From positions 169,296,388 to 169,360,387 of the forward strand of contig NC_077234.1 of the NCBI RefSeq assembly GCF_027887165.1: a DNA stretch of 64,000 bases, given 5' to 3'. The notes under the pieces were generated by a model. It was given only the letters and a program-made list of their open reading frames with translations, was not told the origin of the DNA and ran no database searches. Made by a program: the position numbers and the translations under genes. The DNA comes from Monodelphis domestica. Taxonomy: Eukaryota > Chordata > Mammalia > Didelphimorphia > Didelphidae. Positions 24,611 through 36,672 of this stretch are shown here, one piece after another (position 1 is the stretch's first letter; every line of letters begins with the position of its first letter).

Positions 24611-25154
24611 CTCAGGTGTAGAAGATTGAGATGTAAGATCATGCAAACTTGCCACATGTGCTAAATAGAACTTTACCATATTTTTAAAAAAAGACAAAAC
24701 CCTGAATTTTTTTTAAAAGGCTTTTTAAAAGCTAAGATATAGTTTACCCAGAATCTTCCTTTTCCCCAAACAAATCATGGTCCTTGGCTGGTCTGTAAAA
24801 GTCTTTTGTGCAAACAGTTAACTTGCATATGTTAAAAGAAATAAAATATGCATCTTATAGTTAAATGAATTAATATTTCAGTAAGCCATCAATACTAAGG
24901 ACCCTGTGGATAAAAGATAAGTGAGAAAGTATTAGAAAGTCAAAGTACAGACAAAGAAACAAATATATATAGGACTGATACAATGAGAGAAAGCAGAAAT
25001 TGAAACAAAAAACTTATATGTACGCCTTTTGTGAGACAGCTAGAAAGTCACATTGTGTAAAGACTAGAATAAAAGAATTTCAGAACCAGAAAGGACATCT
25101 GGGTTTGGGGGGGGAGAGGTATGCAAAAAAGGGGGTTGGGGAAGGGAAGCATTT

Positions 25155-25380
25155 ATATGGGGCAGCTAAATGGTAGTAACAAGTCTGGAATCAGAAAGGC
25201 CCAAGTTCAAATTAAAGCTGTGTGACCCTGGGCAAGTCTCTTAACACTGCCTCAATTTCTTCATCTCTAAAATAAGTCAGAAAAGGAAATGAAAAACCAC
25301 TCCCTTATTTTTGATGAGAACTCCCCCCAAAAGGTGTCATAAAGACAGACATACTTGAAAATGATTAAACAACAACAAAA
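25155..25380 (+). mobile_element. SINE with BovB/RTE-type tail
   Basis: GGGGCAGCTAAATGGTAGTA at the head, GTGTGACCCTGGGCAAGTC in the middle, and AAAAACCACTCCCTTATTTT with an AACAACAAC end as the tail. Confidence 0.85.
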
Positions 25381-25409
25381 GACATCATGCAAACATTTGA
25401 CTTTTACAA

Positions 25410-25585
25410 GAAACTTGAGAGGAAAATATTATTATCATCTCCATTTTATATTTGAAGAAACTGAGGCAGAAATAACTTGCCTAGGGTCACATAGCTAGTA
25501 AGTATCTGAGGCCAGAGTTGAATACAGATTTTCCTGACTCCAGGTCAAGATTTCATTCCACTGTGCTGACTGGTTGCCTCATCTG
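25410..25585 (-). mobile_element. CORE/MIR-class SINE, 5' half
   Basis: TGAAGAAACTGAGGCAGAA, CTAGGGTCACATAGCTAGTA and TTCCTGACTCCAGGTCAAG appear in reverse orientation. Confidence 0.85.
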
Positions 25586-25973
25586 ATAACAGAACTCATT
25601 TTTGCCGAATTTTTATAGTCTTTTCTGGGTAGTTCCACATCATTTTCACATCTGATTTTGCTTTTCATGATTTTGTAACTACGAGTACTATCTTTTCTCC
25701 TCCTAAGGAACATCTATGAATCAGTATTGCATGCATTTTTAGAATTGCCTACCACTTTATCAATAAATAAAGCCTTTATCCCTTTGTTAAGATCTAAGGG
25801 TTTGGGAGTTTATTTTCTACCCTTTGTTTAATCTGAGTTAGGATTCTGCATGTAGAATTCCAGAATCAAAATAACCATCAGTACTTCCATGAGGCTTTTG
25901 ACATCTTACCTGAGAACACAAGTGGAGTTTATTCTCCTGCCACTTGTAAAATATCTGGAAAGATCAATTCTCT

Positions 25974-25990
25974 GTGTATGTGTGTGTGTG

Positions 25991-26060
<70 letters not shown>
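25974..26060. repeat. (TG)n-(TC)n compound microsatellite
   Basis: A short TG run is followed by about 60 bases of uninterrupted TC. The Ser/Leu-rich frame over it is an artefact. Confidence 0.97.
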
Positions 26061-26194
26061 TTATCTCTAAAGTGAGTTAAGAAAGTCCCCTTCCCTTTGC
26101 CTAATATTACCTTCACAGATCATATGTGCACCCAGGCCCAGATAGCTAGCCCTTATATCATAAATAACACCCTACATATCCCCCTTCTTAGCTA

Positions 26195-26455
26195 TTGATA
26201 TTGTCATTTTCAGTTGTGTCTAACTCTCTGTGACTCCTTTTGGGGTTTTCATGGCAAAGATACTGAAGTGGTTTGTCATCTCCTTCTCTGGCTCATTTTG
26301 CAGATAAGGAAAATGAGGCAAATGAGGTTAAGTGACTTGCCCAGGGTCACATAGCTTCTAGGTGTCTGAGGCCAGGTTTGAACTTAGTGAGGTGAGTCTT
26401 CTTGACTCTACTCCTGGTTTTCTATCCACTTTGTCACCTAGTTGCCCTCAGTTTA
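26195..26455 (-). mobile_element. SINE with BovB/RTE-type tail
   Basis: The reversed tail (CAGTTGTGTCTAACTCTCTG, GGTTTTCATGGCAAAGATAC) leads into TGACTTGCCCAGGGTCACAT and ATCCACTTTGTCACCTAG. It is nearly complete. Confidence 0.9.
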
Positions 26456-26705
26456 TTCATCTATAAAATGAAGGGATTGGACTAGATGCCATCTGAAGCC
26501 CTTTCTAACAATATATAGCTGACCCTGTAATCTTATATTTTGACTTCATCACTTGCTTGCTGTGTGACCATGGATAATAGATATTAGCTTCCATACCTCA
26601 GTTTCCTCATTTTAAAATGGGGTTAAAAATATTTGTAATAACTATGTACAAGGTTACTTGGAGGAAAGCATACTGCAGACTGTGAATAATGCACTCTGTT
26701 ATTAT
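26456..26705 (+). mobile_element. CORE/MIR-class SINE fragments
   Basis: A tail piece (AAATGAAGGGATTGGACTAG) is followed by a second partial copy with TGCTGTGTGACCATGG and CCTCAGTTTCCTCATTTTAA. Confidence 0.7.
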
Positions 26706-26709
26706 CCCA

Positions 26710-28000
26710 GACAAGAGTTAAGGATTGATCTATTCTATCATCATTAGAGTTTGACCCTTGAGAAGAAACATATTGCCTCGGAAGATCCTGTTCCCTTAAG
26801 AAATGTTTGCTGGTCATTTCATCTTGTAACTATGTCTCATAGGAGAAATCAGCCCAAGAGAAACCCTCTCAGATTATGAGGGTAACGAAAATATACTCAG
26901 TAGGGTAGAGCTCTGCATAGACCAGCTAAAAGTATGTATCCCCAAAGATTTGTTCATATGGTTTGAAGAAAGGAAAGATCTCAGAAGACTGAAATAGGAG
27001 CAAGAACAGTCAAGATTCAAACACAAGAGGGAGGGAAGGAGGAAGAGAGGAAAGAAAGGAGAAATTCCAGAGTATTTATGAATCAGAAGTTTCCACATAT
27101 TAATGATATCTCTCTTACAATTTCATAAAGAATTGCCATAGCTATGGAAACATTATTGGATTAATTTACTCACTTTAATTTTATAGATCATCTCCAATAA
27201 CCATATGTTTCTAAATTGATCTCTAAATTTCATGGACTATTTCCCCATCTCATTTCTTTCTTTGGATCACATCTATTTTAATCCCATCCTGCCATTAAGG
27301 TCAGACATCTCAGGAATTCTGACCACTTAAATCTTGTAATTTTTTAAAGTGAAATGTATTTCCTTCAGAGAGTCTTTCAGAATTGTTATAATCACTCACA
27401 CATGATGATTTCTCAAATACATTTCCAATTGATCCGGGTCCCGAAATAAGCAAAGACATTTATACTCAAAGGAAAAATAGAAACTACCCAGAAGTCTGGG
27501 GAAACAAGTCATCCCATCCTAGTGGTCAGCATTCTGAGAATTCTAGGTGGCTAATGCAGTAAACTAATGCATTCAGAAAGGTCTTGAATGTTCACTATAG
27601 AGTAGGAGGCAGCCCAAACATACCTCCTGGCTGCACTGTATGCTAAAGATCTGAAATGTTAAGGTTTCCCATCTAGAATCTGGACTTTATGAACTTGCAT
27701 TTATTACAAACTCTTGACCTACTTCTACTCGGCCAAAGAAACATCAGCAGTATTTGGGATTCCAAAGACCAGTTGCTCTTGGAAGATCTTCCTGGTATCA
27801 AATAGCTCCTTGTAAAAGGACTCAGATTTTGTGAGACATCCCAATAAATGGAGACAAAGCATCAGAGCAGATTTTGTCTTTCATAGCAGTCAGTTAAAAA
27901 AAAGGTAGGGCAGACAAAGGAAGGTATACTATAAGTTCTGCATATATTGATGCCATATATTTGACTTTGGAATGAAAATGAGTCTTCAGGAGGGTCCTAT
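26710..28000. other. Non-coding stretch, no gene seen
   Basis: Short frames only and no named repeat. Composition is AT-rich without long runs. Confidence 0.45.
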
Positions 28001-28004
28001 TCTT

Positions 28005-28565
28005 TTCTAGAATAAAACATAAACTCCTCCATCAAATATTTAATGCCTTTCCTTCACTATATGGATCAAACCTGATTTTTCAGATTGCCCTCCATTTACA
28101 CTAGAGCAGGAAATGGCAAGCCACTCCAGCATTTTTGCCAAGAAAAGCCCAAATAAAGAGTCAGACACAACTTAAATGACTAAAAAACAATATTCAACAT
28201 TCCCGCCAAATGAACTTAATTGATGCTTCCCCAGAGACAATATTCAAATATACAGTATTATAGCTAGAAGGAAAGTCAAAGAAAATCAATCATGTTGCAA
28301 ATGAAGATGCTATGAAAAGGTCAGAAAGGAAGTGGCAAAGGTGGGATTCAAACATGGGGCCCCTAACTCCAAATCATCACGCTTTCCACTGTGCTATGGG
28401 GACCCTTCCTGTTTCAGTGATGACCCTGATACCTGAAATATGGGGAGGGGGCAGTTTCCTTCTAATCTGCTTCTAAGAATCTTTAGCTTCCTTTAAGGCT
28501 AAGCTCATATTTCACTTCCTACTTAAAGCCTTTTCTAATCCACCCCCCCCCCCGCCTCCAATCAC
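28005..28565 (+). mobile_element. L2 LINE 3' region with insertions and a C-run
   Basis: L2 landmarks: AAACTCCTCCATCAAATATT, CAAATGAACTTAATTGATGC and CTAAGCTCATATTTCACTTC. The copy is interrupted by an RTE-type tail (28120-28195) and a reversed SINE (28265-28410). A C-homopolymer sits at about 28541-28553. Confidence 0.6.
28265..28410 (-). mobile_element. MIR-class SINE fragment
   Basis: GGGATTCAAACATGGGGC and TTTCCACTGTGCTATGG are the reversed head of the element. Confidence 0.6.
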
Positions 28566-28759
28566 CCATCTCAGTCTTCTCTGTCTTCAAATATTCTTGT
28601 CTGTTTACATGTTGCATCATTCAGTGGAAAGTAAGATGAAATGACATGTGAGTAGAGCCCAGGATTGGAGCCAGGAATACCCAAATTTAAAAGCTGTATA
28701 AGCATGAAGGGATCACTTGTCTGCCTCAGTTTTCTTATCTGTAAAAATAAAGTCAGGGG

Positions 28760-28955
28760 TGGGGGGCATCTGGGTAGCTCAGTGGATTGAGAGCCAGGGC
28801 TAGACCCAGGAGGTCTTGGGTTCAAATCTGGCATCATATACTTCCTGACTGTATGACCCTGGGCAAGTCTTCTAAACCCCACTGCCACTCCTCTGCCTTG
28901 GAACCAAGACATAGTATTGATTCTAAGGTGGAAGGTAAGGGTTTAAAGAAAAATA
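28760..28955 (+). mobile_element. tRNA-headed SINE with RTE-type 3' end (WALLSI/MAR4-like)
   Basis: GGGCATCTGGGTAGCTCAGT, the B-box region GGGTTCAAATCTGG, TGACCCTGGGCAAGTC and TTGATTCTAAGGTGGAAGGT. Nearly full length. The 113-codon antisense frame at 28571-28912 is largely its shadow. Confidence 0.9.
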
Positions 28956-29693
28956 GGTGATGGCCTTAACTGTCCCTGCTGATTTTAAATTTGTGAATTT
29001 TCAGCCTAAGCTCTTGTAACTACATAACAGGCCTAATACAGTGCTAGTAATCTGTTTATATAAAGGAGAGTTACTGAGAGAATTCAAACCAATCTGAAAA
29101 ATAATGAGGATAGATTGCCTTAGGAAAATTGTATAGTGCTTTTTAATGCCTATTAACGTCTCCCTAAAATAAAAATCCAACTTTTTAAACCTATGCTTAT
29201 GACAATGTTATATGGCTGTAAATATGAAACACATGAGACTGAAGGAACAAAATCTGTTTCAATCAGAAGACAAGGGGGATATGAGAAATAGACGTTATCA
29301 GAAATATATCTAAAATATAGAGAGAACTTTGACAAATATATAAGAATATGAGTCATTCCCCAATTGATGAATAGTAAAGAAGATATGAACTATTTTTGGA
29401 TGAAAAAATCAAAGCTATGTATGATCATATAAAAATGTTCTAAATCTTTATTGATTAGAGAAATAGAAATCAAATAACTTTAAGTCATCATCTCATACCT
29501 ATAACTGATAAAAGGGCAAAATGACAACTGTTGGGTGGGATATGTAAAGGTAGGGACACTGATACATTGTTGGTGGAACTCTGAACTGATCCAACTATTT
29601 TTGAGAGCCATCTGGAATTATAATCAAAGAGTTAAAAAACTGTGTATAACTTTTGACCCAATAATACCACTTTTAGGTTTATTTCCTAAGGTG

Positions 29694-29938
29694 ATGTAGA
29701 TTTTAAAGTTAATATCCAATACTCCAAGTATTATAAGATTTATTAATAATAAGTAAAATAAAAAAGCTAGAGTAAAAAGGGAGCTAACTCAAGCCATGGT
29801 CACGAGAGAAGAGAGCGCGAGGGAAGAGTTACCAAAACTTATATACAAATGTGACCATGCAACATGGCAGAGAAAGGAAAGGGATGCTAGAAGATGAAGT
29901 CCAAAGGTACAAGGTTTTTCTAATTACACGATGATCAA
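29694..29938 (-). mobile_element. Candidate LTR-like insertion within an L1
   Basis: About 245 bp breaks the L1 and is bounded by TG (29695) and CA (29938). On the minus strand a TATA motif (TTTGTATATAAGTTT) precedes AATAAATC by about 100 bases. No clear target duplication was found. Confidence 0.4.
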
Positions 29939-30466
29939 GGAAAAAAGAAAAATATATCTATATACATATATATATATGTTCTAAAATATTTAGAGCACCT
30001 CTTTTATGGTATAAAAGAATTGAAAACTGAAGGAATGTTCATCAATTCAGGAATGACTGAACAAGTTGTGATATATGATTGGGATGAAATACTACTGTGC
30101 CATAAGAAATGACAAACAAGATAATCACACACACACACAAAAAAAAAAACATGGAAAGACAAAGTGATGAAAAATAAAGTGAGAAGAACCAGGAGAATGG
30201 TGAACACAGAAACGACAATAGTGTATGATGATCAAATGAATGACTTAATTAGTAACAATACAAGGATCCAGGGCAATTCCAAGGAACTCAGGACAAAAAA
30301 GAATATCCACTGTCACAGAAAGAACAGAGTCTGAAGGCAGACTGAAACATACCCTTCTTCACTTTTTTCCTCCACAAATTTTTCTCTAGTGTAAATAATT
30401 TGATTTGTTTCACAACATGATGAACAGAGAAATGTGTATTATGTGATAATATATGTACAACCTACA

Positions 30467-30500
30467 TATCTATCTATCTATCTACATACATATATATATG

Positions 30501-30552
<52 letters not shown>
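30467..30552. repeat. (TATC)n-(TA)n microsatellite
   Basis: Four TATC-type units lead into a nearly perfect TA run of about 50 bases. Confidence 0.95.
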
Positions 30553-30554
<2 letters not shown>

Positions 30555-30624
30555 TAATGCCTGCCTTCTTGGGGAGTAGAGGATGGGAAGGAGGGGGGAA
30601 GAGAATGATATAGATTTGGGGGCA

Positions 30625-31390
30625 TAGCTAAGGTGAGAATTTATTTCTCTTAGGATTCCTGGGCCTGCTCCTCTCTGAAGTTTAACTCCTCTCCTCATCT
30701 GGACTTTCCAGTCCTGCTCTCCTATTGGGCAAATTGTTCTACTACAAAATGCCATTGCCAGTTCCAAGAGGCAGGGGACAGAAAAAATCCTCTCCCTTCT
30801 ACTGTACCCTGGAAGAGGCATAAGAAATAAAGTGAAGAATAATTTTCTCTCAAGATCTGGATTCTTTTTCCAGTCAGCTCTTTTCTCAATTTAGGGAGAT
30901 AACTCCCTCCAGGGCCAGAGATGATTCTCTTAATTGACTCCAGTCCTTGGTACCTTGCTTTTTTTAAGGCCACTAATGGTGTGGTTGATCCTTCTGCTAT
31001 CCAGTGTCCAGCTATCTTTCAATTCCATCAAATTGAATTAACACCTCCTAAAAAAGCAACGAAACAAAATGCTTCCACACACTTTATAAACTGTGAATGG
31101 GCCACTCCCAGTGTTTTACCCTTTATAATCTGCCAGAAAGTCACTTGGTTTGAGTAACTCAAGGTTTCAAATACTTTATTAGGTGCAAAATGATCCACTC
31201 ACAATCTGAAAGGGGCAAAACCTAATGCATCATTGTATGTGTCTGTTACTCTCTCCTTACTCTGTCAATAAGTTTATGGGGGTTGGGGGGGACAACAGCC
31301 TTTAAATAAAGTTTAAAAAATTTTAATCATTTTTAACTCAAGGGGCTATATAAAAAATATAGCAAGCCACATTTAACTCAGGAGTTACAG
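30625..31390. other. Non-coding stretch, no gene seen
   Basis: Several overlapping frames of 78-89 codons lie on both strands with no family signal. No repeat was named. Confidence 0.4.
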
Positions 31391-31394
31391 TGTG

Positions 31395-31625
31395 GACTCC
31401 AAACCTACTATGTACCAGTTAATATATAAGTGCTGGTATATTAAAAGAAAGGGGGGGAAAGACAATCCTTGGTCTCAAGGATTTTATGGTCTAATGCAGA
31501 AAACAATATGAAAACAACTATGATTATATATGATAAATTGGAGATAATCAACAAAGGGCAATGGTAGTAAAGGGGGTAGGGAAAGGCTTTTTGTAATAGG
31601 TGGAATTTTAGTTGGGACTTGAAGC
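31395..31625 (+). mobile_element. L2 LINE 3' fragment
   Basis: AACCTACTATGTACCAGTTA, GGGAAAGGCTTTTTGTAATA and TTTTAGTTGGGACTTGAAG follow L2 order. Confidence 0.6.
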
Positions 31626-32106
31626 CTTTCCATTCTGTTATCTCATCAAGGGGACTAGGGCATCAGTGAATCTAGGGTCTTCTCATCCATGCCACTGCCC
31701 CTCCACACAACCAATAAAGAATTCATACAAGATATCAAAAACATTTTACATTCAGTTATTAGGAAGACATGAGGTAACCGGAGGACAGGTCAAATACTTC
31801 AATATTATCTTTTTAAGGTCAAGGTATTTTGAGGAAGGTCTCTGGAATGTAGAGTGGAACATTGTGGAGCATATGTGGAAAGACTTGTACAAAAATTGTC
31901 CAAAATGATGAATTAGGAATGAGTGTTGATCTTCGTACTAAAGATAGCCATATCAATAAAACTGCTGTGCTGGGTGTTGTGATGATATGACATCATGAGC
32001 CATAACAGAAGAGACAATTACATTAAAGTAATGAAGATAGGTGGTGTAAGGGAGGGAAAGGGGGTTAGTTATAAAAAGGTTGGGCTGCATTATTCAAAAT
32101 TAGGGT

Positions 32107-32877
32107 TGCCAGGAATTTAATTAATTCCAAAGAGATTTTTTATAATTTATTTATGATAGAAATAAATGTATATTATTATATTATAAGTAAAAATAAAAAT
32201 TTATATAAAATATAGAAAGAGTGAAGTTAGAAAGTGAGAGAGAGGATAGGGTAAGATATCTAGCCTAAGTACTAAGTAATTTGCTCTAATCCCTGACTCA
32301 AAAACAGGCAGGGAAGTTTAGTCCTTAACTAGAGGGACCTCGGGCCTTGTAGCCGAGGACCTGGGGATACAAGGAGTCTCTCTCAGGAGGATAGGTCTCT
32401 CCTGAGACTAGTCTCTTCAGAAAATCCAGGAAAAGAGTCAGCTCTTCTCACTCACCACATGTCAATCCAGAAGGAGAGATTTAAGAACAGTCTCACCAAA
32501 GTACAGGTCTCAAGTCCAGTCAGCAGATTCTTCACCAGCCTCCAACTCAAACTCAGAACTCCAAAAGAAGTTGAAGTCCTCTCTGAAGGTCTCCAGGAAG
32601 TTGTAACTCCCTTTTAAAGACACTTTCTTTTTCATCACTTCCTGTGCCTTCCTCCAGTTTTTATGTCTACCAATTACTGTTGAAGCTTTGCATTAAGGCT
32701 GCCTGGGGGCAGTCAGTTTGATTCTTATTCATCACCCACTATAGCACACTTGGGTCACAGACCTCCCCCACTCAAGTGTGAATGAGATGTTTACACTTCT
32801 GGTGATTAAATCTAAAAGTGGGCAGGGGAATTAATTTCATTGTCATGATTAGGGGAGAGATTTAATTTAATCTTCAC
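32107..32877 (-). mobile_element. ERV solo LTR (minus strand)
   Basis: Minus-strand ends are TGTGAAGATTAAATT (near 32877) and TTCCTGGCA (near 32107), a canonical TG...CA pair about 770 bp apart. A poly(A) signal, CATAAATAAATTA, lies near the 3' end at about 32150. The element has a higher GC middle than its surroundings. No gag/pol/env sequence is attached. The target duplication is unclear. Confidence 0.6.
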
Positions 32878-32979
32878 AGTAGCTAGGCACATATATCATA
32901 GTCTCAAAATATAAATTTATCTTAAGAATTGACTGTGCTATTTGATGATTCTTATATGTAGGCAGACTTTATAGAGCAG

Positions 32980-33112
32980 GTCAGCTAGGTGGCACAGTAG
33001 ACAGAATGTGGGACCTGAAGTCAAGAAAATTCAATTTTCTGAGCTCAAATCTGGCCTCACACATTTACTAGCTATGTGACATGGACAAGTCACTTAACCT
33101 TGTTTGCCTAGA
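32980..33112 (+). mobile_element. CORE/MIR-class SINE, 5' half
   Basis: GGTCAGCTAGGTGGCACAGT, CTCAAATCTGGCCTCACACA and ACAAGTCACTTAACCTTG. It abuts an L1 end. Confidence 0.85.
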
Positions 33113-33450
33113 AATGGAGATGTCAACCATTTACTGAAGAATGTCTAAACAAGTTTTGGTATATGATTGTGATGGGTTGTGCTATAAGAAATAATGAGCA
33201 AGTTGAATTTAGAAAAAAATGGAAAGATTTGCACAAAAGAATAAAGAATGAATAGAGCAGAACCAAGAGAAGAACATTGTATACAGCAACAGCAATATAA
33301 CTGTGACTATCTACCTTTAGAAAAAGAACCAATAAATAGAAGTACGCATTATATGGTTTTACATATACATATATCTTTGTCAAAAGTTGACCTTCTCTAG
33401 TGGGGGGTGGGAGGGAGAGAGAAAGACAACTTGGAATTTAAAATGAATTT
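33113..33450 (+). mobile_element. Old L1 3' fragment
   Basis: AACAAGTTTTGGTATATGAT, GAGCAGAACCAAGAGAAGAA and a GGGGGGTGGGAGGGAGAG end mark the late ORF2 and 3' UTR. Confidence 0.8.
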
Positions 33451-33670
33451 TAATATGTAATAATATTATATTAATATGTTTAATTATACATTTATTATAT
33501 TAAATGCACATTAACATAAATATTAATTTTAGTTTATTAAATTTATTTAAATGCACATTAATATAAATTCATTATTTCAATTTCTGTTTACTAAATATTA
33601 ATATATTAAATACATATTAAGTATAATTAACATGTAATAATGTAATACAGTAAAAAATAATTAAATTTCT
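33450..33670. repeat. AT-rich low-complexity block
   Basis: Repeated TTAATATG and AAATGCACATTAA-like units (about 33500 and 33550) form an imperfect AT-rich tandem. Confidence 0.8.
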
Positions 33671-33679
33671 TTTTTTTTA

Positions 33680-36470
33680 AAGAAAAAGAAATGACCAAGG
33701 TCAAGCTCAGGTTCCTTAGGGTGCTACTCTAGAGACCTTCCTCCATGCTGACACTCAATCATTAATAACTTCTCTTTCAGTCTAGCATCCAACCAGTTCA
33801 GAATCTTTCTGAAGTGTACACTACCCAACTTCTTTGGAGTTTTGCTGGCAAATCAGTCTCTTAAAGAAAAGAAGGAGAAATTTCTAAGGATATCAGTGAG
33901 TATCTCTTTCCTTTCTTCTCCAAACAACATGAAGCTTAATGGTATCACATTCTTTCAGTCACCCTTTCCTCCTCAATGCAACACTGCAAATAAGTGCCAC
34001 ATTAAGTGTTGATGCTACCATTAAGCCCCAATGACTACCCCCTTCACATCTTAGGAAAGATTGCACCATCTTTGCACCATCTGCCTGGGGTTAGACCTCA
34101 TCCAATTTCTCACTAACCTACCCAGGAAATATTGGGTACCCTGGGTTCCATCTGTACTGGTAAAGGGGAGAGATAAGTAAATGAATGGAAAAGGGCGTTG
34201 AATCTTTTCCTTATACTTCACACTATTGTCAGGAAACTGATATCTTGTTAACAGGAATATAAATAATAAAAATAAGAAGCTACAGATAGTCCACTGGGGT
34301 GAGCACCTTCACCTACTTGTCTCTTTATTCCCAGAACAAGGCTGGCTCTTCTCCTGACTCTTGTCCTAGGAACAAAAATTTTTAGTTAGCAGTCTGTTCA
34401 AAATGCTTGAAATTCTCATTTAGTCCATCCTTTTTAAAAACTGTAAATAATTCCCTCAAGAGAGCTGAAATAAAGCTATTGGGACTTCATATCTTGGGAT
34501 TCCCTCCCAAATTACTTTATGTTGTATATGTAGCACTTCTCTGGAATAACTATCAACTTGCACTTACAGGTTAGGTCTCCCAGAAGATAAAGGCGCTCTG
34601 TGGGACCACATTCTTATACCTGTAGCCCACGAGTCCATATAATTGTGTCTACCTTTTATTGCCTAGCCGAAGGATTCAAGTAGCTCAAAGCTAAGGTGTT
34701 CACTTTAATACCATAGTAGGAAGCATAGCATCTTCCTACACCCACCATCATTGGGTGGACACAAATAAAGTTCACAAGTAGAGGACAGCACATGTAATTG
34801 AGAGAAATAATTTATATTCAAGTGGGTTGGGGGTCCCTTGTGTCCTTCCATACTGCTGAGTAGCAAATTGCAATAGTCAAGGTCAAAGAATTGAGGGATT
34901 CTAGGACAGTGGTGGGTGCATTGTTAAAATGACTGATAAAGCAACAGGCGATTAGTAGGAGGCAAGTGCATCCAGAATGAGAGTAATGAACTGGGAAAAT
35001 TAAGAGGATCTGATGGTCAAGATGGTGATAAAAGACAGATTTAATAAAAGGGAGAGAGGGAATATGGTGGAAGGATAGGTTGTCTTCAGCGCCTCCTTCC
35101 ATAACAGAGCTCAGAGCTTCTTTAAAGAACTGTAGTAAAAAATATTTCAAGAGGGAGTGCCTATCAACAGTTTAGACATTAAGTATATCTGTTTTGGTTC
35201 CTCCTGGCAAGACCAAGGATATCAAAGGCCAGAAAATTCCTGACTAAAGTCACATCATTTAGCAGCTTTCCTCCAAATCACAGGATTTAGTAGCATTTGG
35301 GGATTACTTACATGTTGTTATTGTTTTGTCTAAAATGATCCACTTGGTATAGCACTAAAGGCAAGGCTTTAAAATTGGGGGAAATATTCCTCATTTGGTA
35401 TTTCTTGCAGGCAATTTAAATAAAGAATAGTCCACAAATAATAAATCTAAAGAATAGTATGTGTCATCAGAGGCCTCCCTAAATTATTAACAAACCATAA
35501 CAGCTGCATCTTACATGTTGACTAGGGTGTCTCTTATTACATTAGGGGAATGCTGCATCCTGAAATAATGGAGCTAAAGAATGTATCACAGAAAGGCATC
35601 TATCTAATTCTAGAAAATGACAGTGCATTCATCACCTTGCCTAAATTGTTAGTGATAAAGTAACACGATGGCTTAAACCTCATAGGAGATGACAAATGGA
35701 ATCAGCTCTAAATATGACTAACTCTTCACATTACTGACAATCACCTGAAAGAGAATCACAGATCAGGTTCCTCTTTTGTAAAAGGTGATCCCTCAGATCC
35801 TCTTCATGAGTTTGAAGTAACTATAAGCTCTTGAGCTACTCCATTCTCACTGGCAGACCAAGTCAGGGGTCCACTCTTGTTCACCCAGAGATGAACAGTA
35901 ATCCTGAAGGTTTGGGAAAGGTTTTCTAATACTTTAGATCATGAGCCCCCATTGAAGTGTTTCTCTCTATAATGATCAGTTATCTGAGACAATTTTGAAT
36001 AATTTTTAGTAAAGGTTATATGGTATCATAAAAATAGTTTATACAATATATTACCACCTACTCACCCAAAGCAGTGACATGATCTCCTATCAGTACACTA
36101 GAGTCCATGGGAAAGTGAGTTCAAGCTTCAGACATATGGCAAAGGTGGTCATTCATAGCACTTGTAACTCCCTTTGTTAGAGTCCTCAAGATGTTCCCCT
36201 TCTTCAGCATCCTGTCTGTCCTTGGACAGGACACTGTCCCAGAACACAGGTGGAGCATCGATGAAAAAAGCCCAAATTCTTCAGCTCTCCAAAAATCACA
36301 AAGCCCTCCTTCAACCAAGAAGGGAGAAAGAAAGCAGAGATTCAGATTGTTGGCTGAAACACTCTTTTGACTTACTCATTTCTCAGATGTTTTCTATGCT
36401 TACCGATGTTTGAAACCCCCATTTCTGCAGCTGGTAGATGACACACAGAGTATAACCAGGCTTCATTAAC
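33680..36470. other. Non-coding stretch, no gene seen
   Basis: The longest frame is 110 codons (34818-35150, minus) and shows no family signal. No repeat could be named. Confidence 0.45.
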
Positions 36471-36474
36471 CAAT

Positions 36475-36672
36475 CAAAATGGACTTCTATTATGCTAATG
36501 TAAAAAAGACAGGGGTAGCAAACACGATCTCAAACAAAGCAAAAATAGATAAAATTGGACAAGATGAGCAGAGAAACTACATCATAATATGGATAAATAT
36601 GATTAATTTGATCTCTAAAAAAGAAATAAGAAAACCACCAAATTGACAGCATCAAAAATGAAAAGGGTGAAC
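36475..36672 (+). mobile_element. Old L1, 5' piece of an interrupted copy
   Basis: AAGACAGGGGTAGCAAACAC starts an endonuclease-region remnant that jumps to the pre-RT region (CAGCATCAAAAATGAAAAG), so this copy has an internal deletion. It continues after the younger L1 at 38030. Confidence 0.75.

Larger units (their letters stand above)
29290..30620 (+). mobile_element. Old L1 LINE 3' part, interrupted
   Basis: L1 ORF2 3' landmarks (CATTCCCCAATTGATGAATA, TACATTGTTGGTGGAACTC, TTTTGACCCAATAATACCAC) run to about 29694 and resume at about 29990 with TCAATTCAGGAATGACTGAA. A TA microsatellite lies near the 3' end. Confidence 0.8.

Noticed and set aside
25974..26060. Repeat array considered as CRISPR or a coding repeat
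   Set aside because: It is a dinucleotide microsatellite in a mammalian genome. There are no spacers, and the Ser/Leu frame is an artefact.
28571..28912. 113-codon minus-strand frame
   Set aside because: Most of it is the antisense of a tRNA-headed SINE.
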